64,000 nucleotides of DNA, taken from NCBI GenBank assembly GCA_026168455.1, contig CM047426.1:2659501-2723500 (forward strand), written 5' to 3'. This stretch comes from Theocolax elegans. Taxonomy: Eukaryota; Arthropoda; Insecta; Hymenoptera; Cerocephalidae. The notes below the pieces were generated by a model that saw only the letters and a list, made by a program, of their open reading frames with translations, had not been told where the DNA came from and did no database searches. This document shows, in pieces, positions 24,304-35,472 of the stretch. Both the position numbers and the translations under genes were made by a program. How positions within the stretch are numbered: position 1 is the stretch's first letter; each line of letters begins with the position of its first letter.

Positions 24304-24450
24304 ACACACGGTTAACGTGATTTTTCTTTTTATTTAAAAATAAAAATTTCACGCGGATTTGAAACGGGTGAAATAGAACGTGGAGTTCTTATTGGAAGAA
24401 ATTGAAATGATTTCTTTAGATTTTCTTAAAAAAAAAGGAACGGTAATTAT
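24304..24450. other. Unique sequence up to the SINE
   Basis: Short AT-rich interval after the duplication, ending at the SINE's left target duplication (24451-24466). It contains no feature of its own. Confidence 0.5.
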
Positions 24451-24465
24451 AACCTGTAAAAAAAA

Positions 24466-25196
24466 GAGCCGCGGTGGCTCATGGGTAGAGCTCCCGACTC
24501 TCACACCGAGGGTCGTGGGTTCGATCCCAGACGTGTACCTCTGAAAATTTTTTTCATGTGCATTTTTCGAACACCGCGACTCAGTGGCTCGGCGTGTCAC
24601 TATCCCGAGTAGAAATTCTAACCAGGCCGCCTGAATTAGAAAACAGGGCCTGAAAAGGCCGCCTGTTAAGGGCCGGGATACGAATGTAATGGAATTTAAG
24701 TCAGGGCCTAATTTTGTTAGTTCGGATGTGACGTTATAGTAAAAGTCAATTTTGTTAGTTCGAATGTGAGGTTAGTAATAGGATCTACAAATTATATAGT
24801 ATTGTATATAAATTTTCAGGTTAGAATTTTATCAAGAGTTTTTTATAAATATAAAATGAGTAAAAAAATTGATTATGCTCAGAAGCTTAATTTACTAAGA
24901 GTCGAAGGTATCGATTGAAAAGGAAAATACAATATATAAATAGTGAAAACACTTTAATAATATAAAAGTTTATGCAGTACTTATTATATTGCTTTAAATA
25001 TGTGAAAAGATTTAATTTTGTATTATATAAAAAAAGTGCAATGTTATTAATAGTATATTATATTAAGATTGTTGTAATTATTTGAAAATTATATTAAACC
25101 ATATATTTTAATTATATTATCTATAATATTTATGTTTATAATAAATATTAATGTATTAAAATGCATTTTATTTTATTTACAAAACCTATACGCAAA

Positions 25197-25228
<32 letters not shown>

Positions 25229-26042
25229 TGTACGCACGCCTAATTAACCTTATATTTATAACTTTATATTAGTATATTTTATACGGGCCATGCCCATGAT
25301 CGACCCTTTACATGTGTTAGTTTTGAGATGTGTGACATCACATAAACTCGATTTCTATAGAAAAGTGAGAGAAAACAGTAAACCCAAATTCCCGTCCTCT
25401 AAAGGTTAAAAGTGATCCGCTGTTTTTAGACATTAATTTATTGAAAAAAGAAGCTTTTTTGAACCAGAAAATTCCCGTCCTCTACGGTTAACAATTAAAA
25501 CAATGTAAAATAACAAATACATTCAGATTTAGTTTTTACTACTAATTAAGTGCCTTAATATCACCTGAACATACCCACAGAATAGTATTACATAAAACAG
25601 GCCCTGATCTCCACCCTATTACATTTTTTAAAGGCCCTTTACAGGCACCTGTTCAGGGCCTTTTAATATTCGTCAGGTACCTGAACAGGGCCTTATTTTT
25701 GCCTGGAAAACATTTCTACTCGGGATAATGTGACGCCAGTTCAGGTGCGCGTGCGTTTCGTGCATTTTTCAGTGCATGAGAGGCACGGGCATCTGAACTA
25801 TAGGGAACGTTAGGGACGCGAAGATGTAAAGAGGATCGCGGTGGTTCCATCGGGAGGACAGGAAACTGTAATTATTAGACTAATTACAGTGACCGATGAT
25901 ATCTTCCGATGGACACAAGCACCACTGTTTCAACTACATGTGCTTTGTTTACAGACACACCGTTCACCTCCGTCGCTGATTAGCCCTGGCAGCATAAATA
26001 GAGCGACGTTAAATAACATAAAAAAAAAAAAAAAAAAAAAAA
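24466..26042 (+). mobile_element. tRNA-derived SINE, split by a nested DNA transposon
   Basis: The head carries an RNA polymerase III A box (TGGCTCATGGGT, 24475-24486) and a canonical B box (GGTTCGATCCC, 24518-24528). The body resumes at about 25728. The tail ends with a CGTCGCT/AGCGACG stem (25971-25977 with 26002-26008), GTTAAA and a run of 24 A. A target duplication AACCTGTAAAAAAA flanks it (from 24451 and from 26043), showing insertion by target-primed reverse transcription. Without the insert it would be about 450 bp, longer than the 204-bp relative at 59157. The body also holds a hairpin (25847-25912) made of CCATCGG/CCGATGG and ACTGTAATTA/TAATTACAGT. The tail is shared with copies at 28951 and 59157, while the tRNA head differs. 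Confidence 0.88.
24601..25727. mobile_element. Non-autonomous DNA transposon, TIR TATCCCGAGTAGAAAT
   Basis: The ends TATCCCGAGTAGAAAT and ATTTCTACTCGGGATA are perfect 16-bp inverted repeats. Subterminal GGCCCTG/CAGGGCC words repeat several times at both ends, as transposase-binding sites often do. The interior is AT-rich with a CA/CG microsatellite (25195-25227) and two copies of AAATTCCCGTCCTCTA (near 25388 and 25470), with no transposase frame. It sits inside the SINE. The flanks GTGTCAC and ATGTGAC are at best a degenerate target duplication. The superfamily is not assigned. Confidence 0.82.
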
Positions 26043-26057
26043 AACCTGTAAAAAAAG

Positions 26058-27479
26058 TTACTTTTAACTTCAAAATATTGACGAATGGACGACCTTATTG
26101 TTTATTTTTTTATAAAGCTTAGTGGTAATGCAACAGAAAAATGGATAGATTTTTACCAGAAACTTTATTGCTTTTTTTGTAAAGTTTGGTGGAAATTGAA
26201 GTATAAAAAATGGCCAGTGGTTGGTGATGAAATGTTCTTTTCGACAAAACTTGGTGAAACGTGACGCTTTCTTGCAGAAGTTTGCAGAATTATGCTGAAA
26301 TTTCTATCAAGGCTTTTTCTTAGATATTCATGAATCAATCTGCTGGATATGGTTATAACCTCAAAATTCTTGTAAAATTCAAATGGCTAATTATTAAAAA
26401 CATAATTAATAATAAATAAAATACCATATTAAATTCGTAAATGAAAAGTTGACGAGAAACGTTTGTCAATATTAATTTTATATTCTAAAATGCTAATACA
26501 TCACATATTTTAGGTTAGGAAACAATTTCTTAATTTTTTTCAAATAATGAGATTCCATAATTTAAAATTTAAAATGGCTAATTATTTGTTAAAAAATTTA
26601 TTTAATTTCTTAAAAAACTTTTTCATTCACAATTTTATAACCTAAAATTACACATTTATTTCAGGTTTGAAAATCAATATTTTATATCTCTTGTTAAACT
26701 CAAGAATTTACACTACAATTATAAGAAATGCCTAAAACCAAAATTTTTCAAAATATAAAGATCATCAACTAAAACAAAATATTAATTAACCTAAAGCGAA
26801 AGGTCGAAATTTTACACAAAGAATACAACTTCTTGGACATTTTACACGTCGACTGCAAATTCTGCAATTTTTGGAATCAAAATCCTCCGAAAATACGATG
26901 TACGAAGAAAATTTTTTGCCCCGATCGAGAAAACCTGACCGTATTAACATTTCTCGATAATACCTACAGCAACGCCCTCTACAGGGGCATACACATAACA
27001 CATATATATACATCTACAGGAGCAATCAAGAGGTACTGTAAGAGCCAGACCGGAAATGCATTATCCGCGAAATTGGGAAGCACACGTGCTAAACTCTCGT
27101 TAAAGTCGAAGAAGAGAGAGAGAGATAGAAGGAAAGACCCTCCCTTTGTGGCCACCCGGAAACTACGTGACTCTTCGAGATTAAGTTGGATCTCTCACAC
27201 TATATGGTGCAGGGGTAAAAAGACCGTGTGATTATCCGAAATTCGTACATCCAATACCCTCGAATCTAATTAGCTGGAAGATGCACCATTTTATTTCTTA
27301 TTCTACAATGATTTCTACGGGTGTATATAACGTTGAACGTGTTAGATCAGCCGTTATAGAAGGTAATCGAACATTTATCTTTCTCGCGATTTTTTTTTTT
27401 TTTTGGAATGAACGAATATGTATCGGAATTTTAACAAAAATGATTATATTTGTGTCGTTCGTTTGTTAGTTTAACGGTT
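26058..27479. other. AT-rich, then GC-richer island 26830-27240
   Basis: The island has a plus-strand frame of 132 codons (from 26833, non-ATG alternatives) that runs through an AG microsatellite and has no recognisable domain. The AT-rich part has recurring AACCTAAAAT words. No gene is supported. Confidence 0.35.
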
Positions 27480-28000
27480 TTTGGACAACATAATAGAATA
27501 TTTAAATTTCCCGCGCTTTTTTGAAAAGAAGGAATATGACGGTAACGTGTGTATTGTTATGAAATTTGAATTGTTTGTCTTCGTTCGATTTTTAGTTTAA
27601 CCGTTTTTAATCATTATATAGGAGGTAATCAATCTTTCAATTGATTATATGTTCTTTCATTGATAATTTTAACGGTTTTAAAAATTTATAGATTTGAATA
27701 TTTGAAACTGTATTTGCAAACATCGAGTGCGATATTCTAACTTGAAAAAATGAAAAATAAAAATGTATGTCGTTAATTTTTAAAAATTGACAAATACGTT
27801 TAATATTAAAAATAAAAATTCAAAAATTTTAACCGCGGAAAATTTGTATATTTGATGTAGCATATCACAATTTTTATTACAATACACAGGAACGCAGATT
27901 ACGTAATCAATACATACAACTTTTCGAATACTGAAATAAATTCAAAAATTAAAAGCGCGGGAAATTTGAATATTTGATCATCACGATGTGTACAAAGCAA
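27480..28000. repeat. Degenerate array with inverted halves
   Basis: The word AAATTTCCCGCGCTTTT near 27507 recurs inverted near 27955 (AAAGCGCGGGAAATTTGAATATT), with further decayed copies between (for example CCGCGGAAAATTTGTATATTTGA near 27833). The segment looks like a diverged palindromic array. Confidence 0.5.
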
Positions 28001-28950
28001 TTAAAACATTTTACTTCACACTAAGCATTTAAAAATAAACACTTTACTTTCCCATTTTCATAAATATAAAATTCATCATTTTAACACTCAAATTATTATA
28101 AATCCAAGTCCATTAAGATTATTAATTTTAAAGGGACGAAAAGTGAATTATTATTATTCATTCGCTTTAAATACAAATATATATAACCGTATATAAAATT
28201 TAATTAAGCGAAGTAAATGTAACGCACGCGTAGTCTCCTATTCATGAAAATATGATAAAATTAATAAAAAGTTTATTTAATATCGAAAAAAAAAAATTCC
28301 CGGAAAAAATAAATTTTATATACATCCTATGATTACCTTCTTCACACACACGCACACTTTCACGTAAATATATAAAACTTATACGTCAAGAATCAGCTTT
28401 CTCTCTCCTATATATACACGCACAATACGATTTACGACGCACATTAAATTAAACAAATGTATGTGTGTGTGTGTTATTTCGATCGAAATTGAAATATATA
28501 ATTAATACACGGCGTTGTGCGGAAAATCCGTTTGATAAAGTGTACATATAATTCTATACGTGAAGCGTTGTAATAATAATCGTTCGCTAAATTTACGCAC
28601 GTGCTCGTAATATTGTTTTTGTCTTCGTTAATTGATATAAATACACGCGCGTATAAGTGTGCGAGAAATTTAAAAACTTTATTTATGTTATAGAAAGTTT
28701 TGTTAAAAAATTATGATAATTCATAAAGGTGATAATGATTAATTTATGTAAAGAGAAGTTAGAGATCGTAATACAGAATGATGAAAAAAAACTACAGGGA
28801 AAAATTTTTTTTAGTAAATATTACTACGTTGGATTAACGCTGGGACATACTTGAATAAATAGGGAAGTAAAAAAAAAATATCAGAAATATATTCACACTT
28901 ATATTTGTAGAAATTACGAATAACAATCTTAAACTTTATTATGTTCCATA
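28001..28950. other. AT-rich, no gene seen
   Basis: Contains CA- and TG-rich stretches near 28344 and 28458 and otherwise nothing recognisable. Confidence 0.5.
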
Positions 28951-29050
28951 ATTTTCAACAAGTGTTTTCTTAACAAAGACATCGTCTGACCTCTATCGCT
29001 GATTAGCACCGATTTGGGAGCATGAAAGAGCGACGTTAAAATAAAAAAAA
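28951..29050 (+). mobile_element. 5'-truncated SINE tail
   Basis: It matches the 3' half of the SINE at 59157: TTTTCAACAAGTG, a CTGATTAGCACCG box, TTGGGAGCAT, the AGCGACG stem half (29029-29035), GTTAAA and an A-rich tail. TTCCATA occurs on both sides (28944-28950 and 29057-29063) and is the probable target duplication. The tRNA head is absent, so this is a 5'-truncated insertion. Confidence 0.82.
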
Positions 29051-31139
29051 ATGATATTCCATAGTATTTTTTCTTATTAATAATTAATTTTTTATGAACA
29101 GTCCAATGATATATATTAAAATAATTATTTCGGTCATTAACTACAAAAAATTAAAAAAAAATTAAAAAATTATTTATTAAAAAATAAAATAACAAAAATT
29201 AAAAAATTTTAATTAAAAAAAAAAGAACAAAGAATAAAAAAATAAAATTAGATAAAAAGCATTAAAAATGTAAATAAAAACAATCCTTGCCATAAAAGAT
29301 TTGTATTATTAAATAAATATTTATTAACAATTTATAAATAAATATTTTAACTAAAGATGATGGTAATTAAAATATCTTCTTCAAAGTTGTAATTATAAAG
29401 TTCATATAGTTTTTATTAAATAAATAATATTAGATAAATTAAGGATATATGCAATCTAAAATCGAAATTTAAATTCCGCATTAAAAATAAATATTGTATT
29501 TCAGAAGATATAATAATCAAATTTTATAAATAATTAAAACGTGCAATTCTCAACGATAACAAAACAACCATTGTATATAAATATTTTTCACTAATTAATC
29601 ACGCTTATTGATAACAAGTTACAATTATTAATTAACCAACAAAATAATAACTAATAATTAATAATAAACTCAAATAATAATTTTAAAAAATTGTTTTGAA
29701 ATATCAAACTTTTTGCAACAATTACGTCTACTATCCATAATAAATATTTCACAATAATAAGATATTAATTAAAATTATATAATTAAAATAAAAGTTACAG
29801 TTCATAAAATTTAACAATATTAAAAAAAAATTATAAATTTAAATTTAAGGTTAGCAGCCTCGAATAAACTTTATCCGCACGTGTGTGCACCATCTACGTC
29901 ACGGCTGACTAGATTTGGAACACATCTACTTACGCACGTATGTTAAGCTTCCAGCATTCTAATATTGCACTTTTCTCAACTTTCTTTTCTGTCTTTCCTA
30001 TTAATAAACATAAATCTTTATTTTTTATATCAATTTTTTAATCGATCTATATCAACGTGAGTTAGTAAAAATTAAAACTGGGTTAAATCAAACATAAAAA
30101 AGAGAATTATCTATATATAAAGAGAGAAAGCTTCAAGATATTATTTTATTCCCGTAAAATTCAAATTTTAATTAAACGTTCAATTAATCCGTGTAACAGT
30201 GTATATTTATCGCCTTGTTAAATTCTATAAAAATTAATTACGCGCAGTGTATTAAAAATAGAATTTTTAAAAAGAAAAAATATATTAATTGTACGATAAT
30301 TAAATCTCGTTTCGGTGTTATATCCGCCCCGGATAAGAAATTAAATTGAAAGAAAATTCTGTATCAAAGGAAAAGTCGGTATAATTACCTAATTGCGCAT
30401 AGAACTTCGTTGAGAAAAAAAGTAATTTTATCGACGTTATCGACCGATGGTAACTACGACAAAAAGCCAACCAAGTTGTCAACGTATTATACGCGGAAAG
30501 TTGTGTATTATACAGGACCTGTCGAAAGTTTGGAATTGGGCAAAACTGGGATAACTTTGTGTATAGCAGTCAACCGGCATTGTATTATAGATATTATTGT
30601 CCTCCATTTTTGTTTTTATGATGAAATTTGCTATTTCTATCAGAGTTATAGAAATTTAGAGCTTTAAAGTTTATAAAGTGTATTTCAAATGTTTAACAAT
30701 TTTATATCTAAATATGCTCATCAAATTTTTGACCTTGGCAAGGTCTGTAAGTCTGGTATGGCGACTACTAAATAATGAAAAATTTCATAAAAAAAAGGGT
30801 TATAAGATTTCTAGTATAACCTATTAAAGAATTAATGAAAAATGTATCTTTGGCCAATTGATAAAAATTTAACTGACAAAAAATGATTTTTCCTAACCTA
30901 AAAATGTTAAAAATTCACTACTGTATATTGCATAAAAATGTAATATTTAGAAATAAAGTACAAAATGGAAAAAAATTTGTCTATCGATAAATTTCGTTTT
31001 TAGGTGCATATATCGATCCTGATCTCACGTAACCTTAAAATTCTCAATATAATTTTCCAAGGTAATCTGATTCTTTCTCAATAAGTCACCGATACATTTA
31101 AAAATAAATGCAATTTTATTAAATAAATCGCACAAAAGT
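29051..31139. other. AT-rich with GC-richer island 30300-30560
   Basis: The first part is A-rich. The island contains a plus-strand frame of 85 codons from a TTG (30410), with no domain recognised. AACCTAAAAAT words recur near 30895 and 31030. No gene is supported. Confidence 0.4.
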
Positions 31140-31670
31140 TCACAATTCTCTAAATTATAACCTTAAATTTATCAACACACTTCTGGATCATTGAATATCA
31201 ATAACAAATCTGGATCACATTATATATCTATAAAAAACCGAAAAAAAACATTCAAAGAACTTCTTAACACTGCATTTAATAATAAATTTTATTTCCAATT
31301 CACTTATTAACTTAACACACTTCTGGATGATTAAACATTGATAAACAATCTGGATCACTAGATATCGATCAAAAAATCCAACTCATTTAATATATCGATA
31401 AAAAAATATGTATATACTGTTTACTATACACATTTTGTTCTAAAACCATCAAAAATCACAATCCACTAATTATTAACCAAGACACACTTTTGGATCACTG
31501 ATTATCGATCCAAAAAAGTTCAAATCACGAAATATCGATCAAACAATGTTGTATATCATAATTCACTAATTTCCAACCTAAAACATCAATGCACACTTCC
31601 TGATCACTGAAAATCGTCAACGAAATCCGAATTATCGATTATCGATCAAAAAATCGAATACTAAGTCTTT
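31140..31670. repeat. Degenerate array: CTTCTGGATCACTG ... TATCGATCAAAAAA
   Basis: Units contain an ACACACTTCTGGATCA box followed by TATCGAT and an AAAAAATC word, seen near 31170, 31318, 31485, 31585 and 31630. Spacing is irregular, about 45-165 bp. Confidence 0.55.
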
Positions 31671-32479
31671 AGAAACGAGGCGATGTATAGCTAGGACGAA
31701 AGTAAACTGCGATACGTTAAAACGCGCGTGAATTATGCGCGTGCCGAGGAACGGGACACGCGTGTGTTGGAGAATCTAGGAGTAGAAGGTGGGAGATTCG
31801 AAAGGATCGGAAGCATATTGGATTTTTTTTATAGTAAACATTCAACTTGCCGATATATTGCCCTAGTTTGATCTATCGCTATCTTGTTTTGTTTTTTATT
31901 TCGTACAGTGATTTTAATTTTAACGCTATCGGTGAGAGATTTTCTTTATCAGATATAGTTTAGATCATATCGTAATTTTTAAGTTAGGATTTCAACATTT
32001 TACCTTTCATTTCGTAAGCTAGGTAATTGATTAAGGTACTTTTCTTTATTTTGCAGAACGTGTCAAAAAGTAATAATCTGATATATTCTCGATTAAAAAA
32101 AAATATCTTCTTTTAATTTACAAGCACGGTAATTTTTGTACGTCACGTGGAAAGTACGATAATCGCATAAATTTTGAAAGAAAATTCGCAAAAATTTTCT
32201 AGGCGTTGAACTCGCGAATGAGCAAATATATATAGTTAAATGCTCGGCCGCTGGAAATCACGAAGAATAACCGGTATATAATGGGCTTCAAAGTTAAACG
32301 TGGGCGTTACTCACCTCGGACGTAGAAAATCTCATCTGGCTAACCATATATATAAAACGCTATGCGGAAAACTCTTTGGTACGAGTTTTATTTATGACTT
32401 TTTAGCTATTGTTGGCACTCGCATATATTATATGATTAATATTATGTATTATTATGGAGAAATTGATATTAAGGTTATG
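31671..32479. other. Two GC-richer islands, AT-rich between
   Basis: Islands lie at 31680-31810 and 32230-32390. In the second, the minus strand has a good splice-donor match (GAG then GTGAGTAACG, exon side ending at about 32320) without a convincing acceptor. No gene is supported. Confidence 0.3.
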
Positions 32480-32890
32480 ATCAGATACCGGAAGATTGTT
32501 GTAAGGACGTGATTTCGTTAATCGTAGTGGAATAATATAGTAATAACAATATTAGAATGGTGATGGGTTCCTGATATGGTTAACCGTAGTTTATTAAAAA
32601 TGAAGTAATAATTATATTGTGGTGATAATAGGGTCCTGCATCAGATACCGGAAAATTATTTTAAGGATCCTAATTACGAAGCTTTAGTTACTTTAAGTAC
32701 AATTTTCAATACATAAGGACCAGAAAAACTTAATAAGGTCCTGATTTGATACAACGTAGTATAATAATAAAAATAAAGAAATAATAATTTTAATAACGAT
32801 TGTTAAACCAAAAATAATCAGAATTTAACTGATTTACGATATTAATCAGGCCCGGATCCGAGTCTTAGTCAAGACCTGATTTTATTGTCA
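32480..32890. repeat. Degenerate repeats with GGTCCTGAT and ACCGGAA words
   Basis: GATACCGGAA(G/A)ATT and GGTCCTGAT boxes recur near 32486, 32565, 32631, 32647 and 32737, separated by AATAATA-rich spacers. Confidence 0.45.
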
Positions 32891-33119
32891 TTCATATATT
32901 CATTCATATAAAAAAAATCCTATAATGTGAAGAATGAATACGTTTTTAAAGACATTTATTTAAATATTTGATAATGTTCGTACTTTTTGATATTCAAACG
33001 GTATGAATGCTATTATGATCAAAAAGATGATGCTGACACGATCAGGAATGTAAAGAAGCGTAAATTCTTATTATAAGAATTTATATAGACACTCATAAGA
33101 TTTTAAACTTAAAATTATC

Positions 33120-33700
33120 TAAATTGAACGTAACGTATGAATCAAAACCCAAAATTTAAATCATAAAATCCCTAATGTGGGACTGACTACCTCCGGTAAA
33201 CCTTATTTTCATTTCTATTCCAAACGTACTATCTAAATGTAATAAAGTAACAATGCATTCTTTAGAGTGAATTTAGTTGTGACGTATTAACCTCAGTTCT
33301 TAATTTAAATCACAACACCCTTAATACGGACCTGATTATCAATCCCGGTAAACCTTACTTCCACTATCTACTAAAAAAAAAGAAATATCTAAATGTAATA
33401 AAGTAACAATGCATTCTTTAATGTGAATATAATTGTAACCAATACACCTCAGTCTTAAATTAAAATCCTTAAGCCTCTAATAAGGACCTGATTATCACCT
33501 CCGGTAACCCTAATTTCCATTTCCTAGACAAAAAAGTACTATCTTAAATTAAAACAAGTAGCACGGCGTTCTTTAGTGATTTTAATTGTAACCTATAAAC
33601 CTCAGTTATAAATTAAAATCCTTAAACACTTAGTAAGGACCTGATCATCACATCCGGTAACCCATATTTTCACTTCCAACTCAAAACAATCACACTCAAG
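33120..33700. repeat. Tandem repeat, about 153 bp x 4
   Basis: CCGGTAA marks units at 33193, 33345, 33501 and 33654 (spacings 152, 156, 153), each preceded by ACCTGATTATC-like sequence and followed by a TTTCCA(T/C)TT(C/T) word. Period and order of boxes are constant, unlike most arrays in the window. Confidence 0.75.
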
Positions 33701-34722
33701 TAAAATAATGCATACACAAACCGTTTAAAAAAAAATTATATATATACACTTCATTTCTAATTAAAACCCAAGCGCGCGCACGGTGTATATTAATAAATTA
33801 TTATAATTTATACATTACTTAAAACGCAATGCACAGACAGATACACTCGGACGAACGTGATGTACACGTATATATACATGTACACACATATAGAACGTAA
33901 ATTGCCTCTCGTATTTCACATTATTTGCGTAGGAATTTCGAAAAGTTGAAAGCTCGGCAGCTGTATATTTGCATAGTTTGCATAAAACAATACCTGTATA
34001 CTCCCCTCCCACGTTTTACTCGCATTGCCTCCTCTTCCTATATATATATACAAAAAAATCCATAAAACATGTTCTACCTATTTTTTTTTTTAAGGGAAAT
34101 TTCTAGTTAATTTCGAGTGGCGTTTATCAAGATGTATATAGGGTACGATGAATATTCGATTAAAAATTAAGAAAGGGAATGAATGGGGTTGTAGTTGGAT
34201 TCTTTTTTTCTTTTTAAGAATTTTTGTATTTTTTTTTGGTGTACTGGAGTATGTAATTAGATTTTTACTTTTTTTATCTAAAGATTTATAGTCGTTTGTA
34301 AATTAAGAATTATTATAATTGATAATTTCGGTACATTTTTTTGTTATTTAAGTCATTTTTATTTAGGGAAAAGAAACTATTTTTACGTGTTTTTTTAGAT
34401 TTTTGTTTAATTAAATAAATGAAATCCTTATTAATTATATTTTTTTTATCAGAATAAATAGTAAATTTAAAATTAAGAATATTAATGATTTACAAAATTT
34501 TAGTTTTTTGAATCGAAAACAAAATTATCATTTTTAATAGGTTCTACTTTAACGAGCTAAAACAAATTTGTTTTTTCAGTTTTTTATTTGATATAGTAAA
34601 AAATATTTTTAATGTAGTCTTTCAATGTGACGAGTATTCAATACGAATTTATAAATTGAATGAGTTACAGTTATGTTACCTATTTTTTGGAGTTTTTATG
34701 TAATCAACTAAAATGTTATTAT
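33701..34722. other. Island 33760-34030, then T-rich sequence
   Basis: The island contains a minus-strand 65-codon frame with no domain. The rest is AT-rich with nothing recognisable. Confidence 0.4.
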
Positions 34723-34965
34723 TATAGTTTTTATTAACAAATACATAAAAATTCATTTTTCTTGGTTTTTTTTCTTTTGTTTGTTAAACGACGCACCCCC
34801 AATTTTAGGTATTAAAGAGTAATTATAGTTATTACTTTTAAAAGTAAGTAATATCACAAGTTATAATTTTTATTTAATACAAAAATTAACTTTTCACATT
34901 TTTATTATTAAAAAAAATTCGTACGTTACACTTGAGTAATATAGAAGTAATAGTAATAATATAGT
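34723..34965. repeat. 243-bp direct repeat, left copy
   Basis: Nearly identical to 35473-35715; only a few single-base length differences in A and T runs are seen. The two copies enclose a 507-bp block holding a MITE and the hammerhead-like sequence. The termini (TATAGTTTTTATT and TAATATAGT) are not LTR-like, and no short duplication flanks the pair. Confidence 0.92.
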
Positions 34966-35195
34966 GAAAAGTGCCCCCTAACGTCAGAGTATGTACTATG
35001 GACATAACTTTAAACCAAAGTCCTGTTATTATTAAAAATATAATTTTTCTCGCCCAGGCAAAAGTTTTTAAATTAATATTGAATTTTGTCGGTCTTGCTG
35101 AGCTAACGTCTAACGACTCTAAGAACTCCAAGTTGCTCGCTCGAAAGGCACGACAATTCGCCGCGTACATACTCTGACGTTAGGGGGCACTTTTC
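34966..35195. mobile_element. MITE with perfect 31-bp terminal inverted repeats
   Basis: 34966-34996 and 35165-35195 are perfect inverted copies, with tip GAAAAGTGCCCCCTAACG. The total is 230 bp. It holds short frames on both strands (68 and 94 codons) without family resemblance. It begins exactly where the left 243-bp repeat ends. The superfamily is not assigned and no target duplication is seen. Confidence 0.88.
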
Positions 35196-35305
35196 CATCC
35201 ACAATCAGATTTCGACCTTATGTGTACTTATATAGGGCTCCGTTCAATCGTTCTTACGATACCAAAATTTTAAGTTTATCATTATTGCGATTCAATAATA
35301 TTGTC

Positions 35306-35380
35306 TTGTGTGTCTGGAGCAGGGACCGTCTGCGCCCCACTGATGAGTTCTGGCAGACGGTCCCAAGACGAAACACATAG
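35306..35380 (+). ncRNA. Hammerhead ribozyme candidate, type III topology
   Basis: All conserved core positions are present in order: cleavage dinucleotide UC (35313-35314), CUGAUGA (35340-35346) and GAAA (35370-35373). Stem III pairs 35306-35312 with 35374-35380 (7 bp including two G-U). Stem I pairs UGG (35315-35317) with CCA (35337-35339), then after an internal loop GCAG (35319-35322) with CUGC (35330-35333). Stem II pairs 35347-35353 with 35363-35369, with one C-A mismatch and one G-U. Loop I (35323-35329) and loop II (35354-35362) are complementary over six bases (GACCGU/ACGGUC), where natural hammerheads make their loop-loop contact. An outer 11-bp pairing (35265-35275 with 35381-35391) could extend stem III. 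Predicted role: self-cleavage of a repeat transcript after 35314. Caution: a perfect 12-bp hairpin (35322-35333 with 35353-35364) competes with the active fold. Confidence 0.72.
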
Positions 35381-35472
35381 ACTTAAAATTTCTTTCTTTC
35401 TTATTAAAATATTTTCAATTTATTACTTAGTATTTTATTTGCTTCTTCTTTTGGTTTATGTCTGGCGGCATA

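Noticed and set aside
24466..24545. Apparent tRNA gene with A and B boxes
   Set aside because: It is the head of a SINE: target duplications and the shared 3' tail surround it, and no acceptor-stem pairing is evident.
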